The translations under genes were made by a program, and so were the position numbers. From Thermoplasmata archaeon (GTDB taxonomy: Archaea > Thermoplasmatota > Thermoplasmata > Lutacidiplasmatales > UBA184): DNA of 5,595 bases. The notes under the pieces were generated by a model that saw nothing but the letters and a program-made list of their open reading frames with translations, was not told the origin of the DNA and did no database searches. The stretch spans positions 1 to 5,595 of the forward strand of contig JASHUL010000150.1 of NCBI GenBank assembly GCA_030039995.1, written 5' to 3'. Of the stretch, positions 1 to 5,595 are shown in pieces. The first letter of the stretch is position 1, and each line of letters opens with the position of its first letter.

Positions 1-1749
1 AAGTGGTTCTACTACGTCTCGACGCGCGACGGCGCGCCGTGGGCCTACCGCGTGGCGTCGAGCGGAGGGTCGGGAACGAAGATCGACTCGGGGACCGAGC
101 GGGTGCTCAGCGTCGAGCCTTCCCCCGAGGGGGACCGCGCGGTCCTCGCCGTCGACCACGGTGGCGACGAACAGTGGCAGCTCGCCCTCTACGAGCCCGG
201 CGGGGACGGGTCGTCCCCGCGTCCGCGATGGCTGACGTCGAACCCGGAGGTGATCCACTCGCCGGGAGACTGGCGGGACGGGGGCCGGTACGTCTACACT
301 TCGAACGAGCGGGATCGGCGCTTCTTTGACCCGTACGAGATCGACGTCGGCCGCACCGCGTCCCCCCGGCGGTTGTTCGCCGAGGACGCCCTGCTGAACG
401 TCGTGGCCGCCGATCCCTCCCGGATCCTTTTGCGGCGAACGAACACGAACCTGGACGCCGACCTGCTGCTGCTCGGCGAGAGCGGTGTCTCGACGGTGAC
501 CCCGCACGCCGGGGAGCTGACGATCCTCTCGGCGGACCTAGCGCCCGACGCGGTGCTCGCGGCCGCGAACCCTGAACGGGAGTTCACCGCAGTCGTGCGG
601 TATCAAGGGAGCGGTGCCGAAGTGCTCCACGACTTCGGGGGCGACGTGGACGTGATCCGACTCGATCGAGCCGGACGGCGGGCGGCGGTCGTCGTGAACG
701 ACCGAGGGTGGAGCCGGCTCCACCTCCTCGACCTCGCCGACAACTCCCGTCGGGAGCTGACGCTCCCGTGGCAAGGGATCGTCATCGATGTCGATTGGAA
801 CCCCTCGGGCGGGTCCCTGCTGCTGGACGCGAGCTCTCCCGACGGGGGGCACCAGGTGGTCGAATACGAGCTCGCCTCGGGGCGGACCCGGTTTGTCGCT
901 TCGGACCCGACGCCGCTCCCAGCGCGCCTTCGGTCCCCCGTACTTCGGGAGTTCACCGCGTCGGACGGCCTCACGATCCCGTTCTGGGATTTCTCGCCCG
1001 AAGGGGCGCCACCCCGCGGCACGATCGTTTGGATCCACGGCGGCCCCGAGTCGCAACAGCGCCCGCAGTTCCTTCCCGTGCACTCCTTCCTCGTCGAGCA
1101 GGGGTGGAGGCTCGTGCTCCCGAACGTTCGGGGCAGCACCGGCTACGGTCGGACGTACGTCCACTTGGACGACGTGCGCCGCCGAATGGACTCGGTCCGC
1201 GACATCCGGGACCTCGCCCGGTTCCTCGCCGACCACGGCGAGGTCCGGACCGGCCGCCTCGGCGTCGCCGGAGGAAGTTACGGGGGGTTCATGGTGCTCT
1301 CGGCCCTGACGACGTATCCGGACTTGTGGGCCGCCGGGGCGGAGTGGGCCGGCATCGCGAACTTCGTCACGTTCCTCGAACAGACCCGAAGCTGGCGACG
1401 CAAGATCCGAGAGGACGAGTACGGGAGCCTCGAGCGGGACCGGGAGTTCCTCGAGAAGATCTCCCCGATCCATCAGGTCGACCGGATCCGGACCCCGCTC
1501 TTCGTCATCCACGGGGCGAACGACCCGCGGGTCCCCGTCGAAGAGGCCGAGCAGATCGTCGCGGCGCTCCGAGCACGCGAGGTCCCCGTCGACTACCTTC
1601 GACACGGGAACGAGGGCCACGGGCTGGTCCGGCGGGAGAACCAGGTCGAGTCGTTCGCTCGGGTGGCGGAGTTCTTCGGCCGGTACCTCGAGTCCGCTCC
1701 GGTCGAGTCCGCCGTCCGCGCGGGAGCATCTGCTACCGCCCCTCCATGA
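1..1749 (+). CDS. S9-family serine peptidase (acylaminoacyl-peptidase / prolyl oligopeptidase-like), 5' partial
   Basis: This serine peptidase of the prolyl oligopeptidase (S9) family probably cleaves short peptides or acylated N-terminal residues in the cytoplasm; no signal peptide can be judged because the start lies outside the window. The frame is open from base 1 and already reads like propeller sequence (KWFYYVSTRDGAPWAYR), so the GTG at 52 is an internal valine. 582 residues are visible. Residues 1 to about 310 are beta-rich TolB/WD40-like propeller with blade-type stretches (SPEGDRAVLAV, SGGSLLLDASSPDGG). Residues from about 318 are the alpha/beta hydrolase: HGGP at 346-349 (oxyanion-hole region), NVRGSTGYG at 375-383, nucleophile Ser426 in GGSYGG, Asp508 in HGANDPRVP and His540 in NEGHG. 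All three triad residues are present, so the enzyme should be active. Family members usually have about 600-700 residues, so a modest N-terminal piece is missing. The TGA stop overlaps the next start as ATGA. Family assignment is secure; exact substrate specificity is not. Confidence 0.95.
   Translation, partial: KWFYYVSTRDGAPWAYRVASSGGSGTKIDSGTERVLSVEPSPEGDRAVLAVDHGGDEQWQLALYEPGGDGSSPRPRWLTSNPEVIHSPGDWRDGGRYVYTSNERDRRFFDPYEIDVGRTASPRRLFAEDALLNVVAADPSRILLRRTNTNLDADLLLLGESGVSTVTPHAGELTILSADLAPDAVLAAANPEREFTAVVRYQGSGAEVLHDFGGDVDVIRLDRAGRRAAVVVNDRGWSRLHLLDLADNSRRELTLPWQGIVIDVDWNPSGGSLLLDASSPDGGHQVVEYELASGRTRFVASDPTPLPARLRSPVLREFTASDGLTIPFWDFSPEGAPPRGTIVWIHGGPESQQRPQFLPVHSFLVEQGWRLVLPNVRGSTGYGRTYVHLDDVRRRMDSVRDIRDLARFLADHGEVRTGRLGVAGGSYGGFMVLSALTTYPDLWAAGAEWAGIANFVTFLEQTRSWRRKIREDEYGSLERDREFLEKISPIHQVDRIRTPLFVIHGANDPRVPVEEAEQIVAALRAREVPVDYLRHGNEGHGLVRRENQVESFARVAEFFGRYLESAPVESAVRAGASATAPP
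1746..1749 (+). promoter_or_regulatory. ATGA stop/start overlap (translational coupling, peptidase to second gene)
   Basis: The TGA of the peptidase (1747-1749) and the ATG of the next gene (1746-1748) share bases as ATGA. No convincing ribosome-binding site lies at the normal distance, so the downstream gene is probably translated by ribosomes finishing the upstream one. Coupling is inferred from the arrangement. Confidence 0.7.
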
Positions 1750-2918
1750 CCCTCGCGGGCCTACCGGTCGACCTCGCCAAGTACTCGGCGGAGACCGTCA
1801 CGAACCGCCAATTCGCGGGTGTGATTCCCCGGGGCCTGGATGCCGTCTTCCTCCCCGACGCCCTTCGCCCGCTCCTCGACGAACCCCCGGTGGAGGTGCT
1901 GCGGTTCGTCGAGGACGATAATCGAACCGCGATCCTCCCCGAGCCCGTCGCGACGTTGGACGGCCAACCGTTCTACCTCTCGGTCAAGGGGATCGGCGCC
2001 GCGGTCGCTCCGTACTCTTGGCGGGCGCTGGACCGGGAGCTGGCCGCCGAAGTGGCGCACCGACCGGACGTGGCGGCGCGACTGCGCCGAAACCGGCCGG
2101 GGGCTGTCGATCGGGTCATCACGGGAGAACTATGGCTCCGAGGGTCTCCGTACGGCGGCCAAGGGGTGGAGCACGCGACCATCGCCCTTCGCGTCTCCGA
2201 GCGGGCGGACCTGACGTCGATCCACGGCTTTCGGATCGCTCCCGTGGTAAAGGTCGCCACCCTCCCGACTGCGCTGGCCGACTCGCTGCGCTCGATCTAC
2301 TGGTACCGTCAGTATCGAGGGACGATCGTCCAGGAACTCCGGCTCGTGCCGTCCAACGTGCGGATCTACTTCCACGCTCGGAACACGGTCGGGAACAACG
2401 TCCGTCACGTGTTCGACCTGTTCGGCCTTCATTCGAACGAGCGAACGGTCGCCTTCGAGGTGAATTTCGTGCGGACCACGGTCGCGATGTTGACGCTGTT
2501 CGCCCGCACGATGGTCTCGGGACCGGCCCCCGACGAGTTCCGCGGCCTGGACTTCTACGATGTCTGGCTCGACAAGGACGCGGTGGTGTCGCCGGACGGT
2601 TCGGTCTACTTCGTCGATCTGGAAGGTCTCGAGGAGGTGAGCGTGCCCCGACGCGCGGTCCGCGAGAAGATCGAGGACCAGGTCTTCCGGTCGCTCTACG
2701 AGATGACGTTCGCCTACGAGCAGATCGAGGCCGAACGGGCGCGCCGATTCGGACCGGACGGCTCGCCTCCCGCGCGGTTCGAGGGGATCCTGCGGATGGC
2801 GCTTCACGACGACCGTTTCGTGCGGCTGCGCGAGGACGGTCGTAAACTGGAGTTCGAAATCCGAAACAACTGTCAAGAGCCCGAGCTGTATACTCGGTTC
2901 CAGGCGGTGGACCGCTAG
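1746..2918 (+). CDS. Hypothetical protein, 390 aa, with faint kinase-like (SelO-like) signatures
   Basis: I do not recognise this family with confidence. The ATG at 1746 overlaps the peptidase stop (ATGA); the stop is TAG at 2916. No good ribosome-binding site precedes it (GGGAG at 1722 is about 19 bases away), so reinitiation after the peptidase is likely. There is no signal peptide or membrane helix, and the protein looks soluble. Visible elements are YLSVKGIGAAVAPYS (residues 77-91, Lys81), which resembles the KGxG..PYS segment around the ATP-binding Lys of SelO pseudokinases; a GEL at 127-129 that could supply the helix-C Glu; FHARNTVGNNV at 209-219 followed by DLFG at 224-227, spaced like a catalytic-loop Asn and a DFG/DYG-type metal-binding Asp; and VYFVDLEGLEE at 287-297, a second candidate for that Asp, like the DFE of aminoglycoside-phosphotransferase-type folds. 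The last 90 residues are mainly helical and charged. The fold assignment is inference from short motifs; it could be an unrelated fold. That the ORF is a real gene is supported by the exact start/stop junctions and GC-rich third codon positions. Confidence 0.88.
   Translation: MTLAGLPVDLAKYSAETVTNRQFAGVIPRGLDAVFLPDALRPLLDEPPVEVLRFVEDDNRTAILPEPVATLDGQPFYLSVKGIGAAVAPYSWRALDRELAAEVAHRPDVAARLRRNRPGAVDRVITGELWLRGSPYGGQGVEHATIALRVSERADLTSIHGFRIAPVVKVATLPTALADSLRSIYWYRQYRGTIVQELRLVPSNVRIYFHARNTVGNNVRHVFDLFGLHSNERTVAFEVNFVRTTVAMLTLFARTMVSGPAPDEFRGLDFYDVWLDKDAVVSPDGSVYFVDLEGLEEVSVPRRAVREKIEDQVFRSLYEMTFAYEQIEAERARRFGPDGSPPARFEGILRMALHDDRFVRLREDGRKLEFEIRNNCQEPELYTRFQAVDR
2906..2910 (+). promoter_or_regulatory. 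Ribosome-binding site GGTGG that supports the TTG start at 2919
   Basis: GGTGG sits at the end of the second gene, eight bases before the TTG at 2919. It differs by one base from the GGTGA core of archaeal Shine-Dalgarno sequences (complement of the 16S 3' end). It is the main reason for choosing TTG 2919 over GTG 2937. The match is short and could be chance in such GC-rich DNA. Confidence 0.5.
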
Positions 2919-4448
2919 TTGACGACCTGTCAGGACGTGTACACCTTCCTCTCCTCCGTGAGCGCCCGGAACGTCAGCACGACGTTGCCGGACCCCGACC
3001 TCGCGAACCTCGCCCAGCTCCTCTGGATCCAGCGCGTGACCGCGGACCAGTACGCCCAGATGACGCACGACGTCCAGTCGTTGGCGACGGACCAGGCCGC
3101 GATCCAAGAGGAGTCGTCCTCGCGGGCCGAGATGGCCGACACCGTGCAGGACGAGGACCGTCGGACCCATTCGATCCTGTTTCACTTCGAGAACGCCCAG
3201 CGGCAGCAGGCCGATGAGGCGAAGGCGGCGCAGGACGCCGCCAGCCTTCGCTCGACGGACGCGGACCTGGCCACGAGGATCCAAGCGTTCAACGCGCTCA
3301 TGGCGCAGCAGACCTCGCTCGGCGCGCTCGTCCCGTTCCCGGGCGGATATGTCGGCCTCACGAGCGCGGGCGTCCTCGCGGTCCGCCAGATGGGGATCCG
3401 GATGTACCGCGTCTCGGACGTGGCGTTCGGGGCGTACTGTGCCGAGGTCCAGCAGGTGGAGGGCGACCTGGAAACCATCGCGACGACCGGGAACCGGTAC
3501 GTCCTCGGGATCGTAGGGAGCCTCCCGAACGCCGAACTCGGCTATCTCTGGGCGATCGGCATCGGCCTCGCGAAGTCGCTCCCCGACCCTCAGCAGGGCG
3601 GGCCGTTGTTCTTGGACGCGTACCAGAAGATCGGGTCGCTCGCTCACAACGACGAGAACCGGCTCATGGCGGCCGAGATCCTCTCGTCGGCTCGGGGCAA
3701 TCTCTCGAACAGTCTGCCGGCGTTGACGCAGCTCGAGGCCGCGGCGCGTCACGCGGGAGTTCCGAAGGAGTCGTCGCTCGGCGTCGCCTCCGTGCTGTTG
3801 CTCGGGCAACGCGCCGACGGAACGTTCGCGACGGACCCGCTCGCCGCCTACCTGCGCATCACCGCGTCGTACGAGACCGCCGCGCTGCTCGCGATCGTGA
3901 ACCGACCGGTCGAGGAGTTGACCCAGAAGTTCCTCTCGCTCCGCGGCATGTTCGGCTCCTGGGGGTACCAACCGTCCGAGGACGTCGAGCTCTCCTCGGC
4001 GTACCTCACCCTCTCGGACCTTCCCGCGGACGGCGTGAACGCGAAGCTGGCGATCATCGCGCGGGGGCTGGGGGCGTACCTTCAGTACCCGTTGGTCGCG
4101 GCGTCGATCCTGGCCGCCGTACCGGTGATGGAAGCGAACGAGAGCCTCGCGCTCCTGGAGCAAGCGTACGGGATCGTCGGACGGCGGGCCGCGAGCCTGA
4201 CGCCCCCGGAGTTGATCTGCCTCGCCGTGCGCATGGTCCACGGTGTTCGGCCGCAGACGATCCAGAGCCTCGACACGACGGCGACCGTGGCTCCGACGGC
4301 CCCGGGCGGGGCCTATCTCTACGGCGGGCCTCGCTTCTTCTTCGTGCCGATCCTGGTCGCCCACGGCGCCTACTACTCCACCTTCAGCGGCATCGGCGGA
4401 GCACACCCCGGACACGCCCACTTCGGTACCGGGGGCTTCACCGGATGA
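2919..4448 (+). CDS. Hypothetical coiled-coil / helical-repeat protein, 509 aa
   Basis: Unrecognised protein. The TTG at 2919 is chosen as start because it directly follows the upstream TAG and has GGTGG (2906-2910) eight bases upstream. The alternative GTG at 2937 has only an AGGA two bases away, and the first ATG, at 3060, would discard 47 residues of plausible sequence. Residues about 45-135 are polar, Gln/Ala/Glu/Asp-rich and very likely coiled coil. Residues about 195-425 are Ala/Leu-rich helical hairpins that contain an internal duplication (about 231-297 and 338-402) typical of helical-repeat scaffolds. Residues 455-475 are a Thr/Ala/Pro/Gly linker, followed by an aromatic hydrophobic stretch (RFFFVPILVAHGAYY, 472-486) and a Gly/His-rich end (493-509). 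There is no signal peptide, so it is probably cytoplasmic, perhaps membrane-associated through its C-terminus. The helical part faintly recalls DUF4003-type proteins, but I cannot confirm this. Its TGA overlaps the next ATG. No catalytic motif is evident; a scaffold or adaptor role is inference. Confidence 0.87.
   Translation: MTTCQDVYTFLSSVSARNVSTTLPDPDLANLAQLLWIQRVTADQYAQMTHDVQSLATDQAAIQEESSSRAEMADTVQDEDRRTHSILFHFENAQRQQADEAKAAQDAASLRSTDADLATRIQAFNALMAQQTSLGALVPFPGGYVGLTSAGVLAVRQMGIRMYRVSDVAFGAYCAEVQQVEGDLETIATTGNRYVLGIVGSLPNAELGYLWAIGIGLAKSLPDPQQGGPLFLDAYQKIGSLAHNDENRLMAAEILSSARGNLSNSLPALTQLEAAARHAGVPKESSLGVASVLLLGQRADGTFATDPLAAYLRITASYETAALLAIVNRPVEELTQKFLSLRGMFGSWGYQPSEDVELSSAYLTLSDLPADGVNAKLAIIARGLGAYLQYPLVAASILAAVPVMEANESLALLEQAYGIVGRRAASLTPPELICLAVRMVHGVRPQTIQSLDTTATVAPTAPGGAYLYGGPRFFFVPILVAHGAYYSTFSGIGGAHPGHAHFGTGGFTG
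3609..4124 (+). repeat. Diverged internal duplication in the helical-repeat protein
   Basis: Two copies of a module of roughly 65 residues can be aligned by eye within the third gene product: residues 231-297 (bases 3609-3809) and 338-402 (bases 3930-4124). Anchors are FLxxxxxxGS (231 and 338), a xxxL helix end (252-255 and 360-363), a following amphipathic helix with an Ala/Arg-rich end, and ASVL (290-293) against ASIL (395-398). The offset between copies is 105-108 residues, needing only small gaps. This is a protein-level repeat, not recognisable as a DNA repeat. Confidence 0.5.
4445..4448 (+). promoter_or_regulatory. ATGA stop/start overlap (translational coupling, third to fourth gene)
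   Basis: The ATG of the zinc-ribbon membrane protein gene and the TGA of the helical-repeat gene overlap as ATGA. A G-run (4431-4435) lies nine bases upstream and may act as a weak ribosome-binding site. The arrangement predicts coupled production of the two proteins. Confidence 0.7.
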
Positions 4449-5494
4449 AGGTCGTTCTCGCGAGCGTCTTGGTCCCGCTCCTGCTCCTCGTCGCCCTCGC
4501 TCCGATGTCGGCCCCGGCGGCCCACTACGCTCCGGAAGCCGGCGACGCGTTCCACTACTCCGAAGAGTGGACGCTCGGCTCCGGCGACGGCAACTACTCC
4601 GAATACTCGGAGTACTCGTTCATCAACGGAAGCGTCACGGTCACGGGGATCGCCGCGAACGGCACGGACGCCGCCGCCTACTCGAACGACGACACCTGGG
4701 GCAACGTCACGGGCGCGTACTACGCGTGGACCTCTTCCGGCACGTTCACCTTTTCCTCCACGACGTTCCGCTACGTCGACGGAACCGACAATCAGACCGG
4801 CTACGTCGACCCGTCGGTGTGGTTCTACATGAACAACTCGCTGCCGGTCGGCGGAGCCCTGACGCTCCTGAACACGGCTTGCTCGGTGGTCTCGACGAAC
4901 GTCTCCTTCGCCCTCGCCGGGTCCCCGACGGGATACGTGCGCACGATCGAGACCGTGGGCAACGGCAGCTTCGACCGGGACGACATCTACGGCGCGTTCG
5001 CGGCCACGTACACCTGGACGAGCTACTTCGACCCGTCCACCGGATATATCGTGGGGTACGACTACGTCGAGCACGATGTCAATGGGCCGAATGGGTTCAC
5101 GATCACCGACACGCTGGCGGTGACGAGCACGACGTACGCGCTCACCCAGGTCTCCGGCCCGTCGGCGAGCTCGGGCGGGAGCTCGCTCTCCGAGGGGTTG
5201 TTGGTCGGGCTGGTGATCCTCGTCGTCGTGGTGGTGATCGTGATCGTCGCGATCCTCGCCGCCCGGTCCCGGCGAACCCGCCTGCCCCAGCACTCGGCGG
5301 GAGGGAATCTCGGGTTCGGACCGGCACCCCCACCGATGGGAGCGCCGCCGTCCGTTCGCTTGACCCCGTCCGACCAGCCTGCCGTTCAGCAGATCGTAAT
5401 CCGGGAGACCGTCAAGGTTCCGTGCCGCTATTGCGGAACGCTGATCGACTCGACCGCCACGGTCTGTCCTAACTGCGGGGCGCCCCGGACCTGA
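4445..5494 (+). CDS. Secreted/anchored glycoprotein-like membrane protein with cytoplasmic zinc ribbon, 349 aa
   Basis: This is a predicted single-pass membrane protein of unknown function. The ATG at 4445 overlaps the previous stop (ATGA), with a weak GGGGG at 4431-4435. Residues 1-26 are a signal peptide (MK, then a Leu/Val-rich core ending near SAPAA). Residues 27-240 are a polar, aromatic, beta-rich ectodomain with eight N-X-S/T sequons (N50, N61, N72, N87, N116, N130, N152, N173) and one Cys (C146). A Ser/Gly hinge (239-249) precedes one very hydrophobic helix (251-273), followed by RSRRTR, which fixes the C-terminus inside. A Pro/Gly-rich linker (285-305) leads to a C-terminal zinc ribbon, CRYC (327-330) and CPNC (341-344), ending at PRT. 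This order of parts is familiar among archaeal, especially Thermoplasmata-type, surface proteins; I know no function for it. The ectodomain may bind a ligand or partner outside while the ribbon recruits a partner inside, possibly a product of the same operon; that is inference. The zinc ribbon, helix and signal peptide are clear. Confidence 0.93.
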   Translation: MKVVLASVLVPLLLLVALAPMSAPAAHYAPEAGDAFHYSEEWTLGSGDGNYSEYSEYSFINGSVTVTGIAANGTDAAAYSNDDTWGNVTGAYYAWTSSGTFTFSSTTFRYVDGTDNQTGYVDPSVWFYMNNSLPVGGALTLLNTACSVVSTNVSFALAGSPTGYVRTIETVGNGSFDRDDIYGAFAATYTWTSYFDPSTGYIVGYDYVEHDVNGPNGFTITDTLAVTSTTYALTQVSGPSASSGGSSLSEGLLVGLVILVVVVVIVIVAILAARSRRTRLPQHSAGGNLGFGPAPPPMGAPPSVRLTPSDQPAVQQIVIRETVKVPCRYCGTLIDSTATVCPNCGAPRT

Positions 5495-5595
5495 GCGCGG
5501 AACCCGTCGACCGACCGGTCGGACCGGCGCGATAGATCCGGCCGACCGTCCGAAGCCCTCCGGCTTCGGCGATCGCTCGAGAACCGGCGTTGTCC
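5469..5595 (-). CDS. Possible 3' end of a convergent GNAT acetyltransferase gene (partial)
   Basis: On the minus strand a frame open from the right edge reads DNAGSRAIAEAGGLRTVGR then IYRAG, followed by a low-complexity tail, and ends at a TAG whose complement is at 5469-5471. The first stretch matches the usual C-terminal pattern of GNAT acetyltransferases, where an Asn/Ser pair begins a helix followed by a Gly and a hydrophobic 'xxVG' strand (compare N-x-x-S-x-x-x-A-E-K-x-G-F-x-x-V-G). If real, it transfers an acyl group from acyl-CoA to an amine, the gene converges on the four-gene cluster, and its last 26 bases overlap the end of the zinc-ribbon gene. All reverse frames here are open because of the high GC content, and only 41 codons are visible, so the call rests on the motif alone. 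Confidence 0.35.
   Translation of the reverse strand, partial: DNAGSRAIAEAGGLRTVGRIYRAGPTGRSTGSALRSGAPRS
5495..5595. other. Downstream region: 12-bp palindrome and an 8-bp stem-loop
   Basis: After the last plus-strand stop there is a perfect 12-bp palindrome CCGACCGGTCGG (5511-5522), and a stem-loop with arms CCGAAGCC (5550-5557) and GGCTTCGG (5562-5569) around a CTCC loop. Neither is followed by a T-run on either strand, so an intrinsic terminator is not supported. If the minus-strand GNAT frame is real, both lie inside coding sequence and may be incidental. No plus-strand gene start or promoter is visible here. Confidence 0.4.

Noticed and set aside
708..1745. In-frame upstream extension of the second gene through the peptidase gene
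   Set aside because: The translation is Arg/Pro-rich shadow sequence of the peptidase frame, which itself carries the catalytic triad. Sensible protein sequence begins at the ATG at 1746.
2889..2893. TATAC about 28 bases before the TTG at 2919 as an archaeal TATA box for an internal promoter
   Set aside because: It is a five-base match inside the coding sequence with no purine-rich BRE before it, and the gene is already well placed for co-transcription.
2130..4421. 763-codon minus-strand open frame spanning the second and third genes
   Set aside because: It is Arg/Gly/Glu/Val-rich without recognisable domains, mirrors GC-rich sense codons, and crosses two well-formed genes with exact stop/start junctions. 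Long antisense frames are expected at this GC content.
5213..5262. GTC/GTG/ATC-rich low-complexity DNA
   Set aside because: It simply encodes the Val/Ile-rich transmembrane helix of the last gene.
4243..5472. 409-codon plus-strand open frame overlapping the last gene
   Set aside because: It is almost entirely Arg-rich low-complexity sequence, while the overlapping frame has a signal peptide, membrane helix and zinc ribbon.
5550..5569. Stem-loop as an intrinsic terminator
   Set aside because: No T-run follows on either strand, and the sequence may be coding on the minus strand.

Overview
The window is GC-rich, tightly packed prokaryotic DNA. It holds four plus-strand genes laid end to end with no intergenic DNA, followed by about 100 bases that may contain the 3' end of a convergent gene. 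The lineage is inferred, not proven. The best guess is a GC-rich archaeon of the Thermoplasmatota type. Reasons are the S9 acylaminoacyl-peptidase-like enzyme, the short GGTGG ribosome-binding element before a TTG start, and above all the last protein: signal peptide, sequon-rich ectodomain, single C-terminal membrane helix and cytoplasmic CxxC...CxxC zinc ribbon. A GC-rich bacterium cannot be excluded from this window alone.

Layout: (1) bases 1-1749 are the 3' part of an S9-family serine peptidase gene, whose beta-propeller is cut by the left edge and whose alpha/beta-hydrolase domain is complete with an intact Ser-Asp-His triad. (2) 1746-2918 encodes a 390-residue soluble protein of unknown function with faint kinase-like/SelO-like signatures. 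(3) 2919-4448 encodes a 509-residue unrecognised protein with an N-terminal coiled-coil-like region, an internally duplicated helical module of about 105 residues, and a Gly/His-rich C-terminus. (4) 4445-5494 encodes a 349-residue predicted secreted-then-anchored protein with eight N-glycosylation sequons outside and a zinc ribbon inside. (5) In 5469-5595 the minus strand reads like the C-terminal end of a GNAT acetyltransferase converging on the cluster, with its stop codon inside gene 4.

The junctions are ATGA (1/2), TAG directly abutting TTG in the same frame (2/3), and ATGA (3/4). This predicts one transcript with translational coupling and suggests the four products are made together. 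Only the peptidase is an established family. The other three form a possible undescribed module: a kinase-like protein, a coiled-coil/helical-repeat scaffold, and a membrane protein with an extracellular glycoprotein domain and a cytoplasmic zinc ribbon. That functional link is inference from gene order only. No RNA genes, CRISPR arrays, insertion sequences or convincing promoters were seen.
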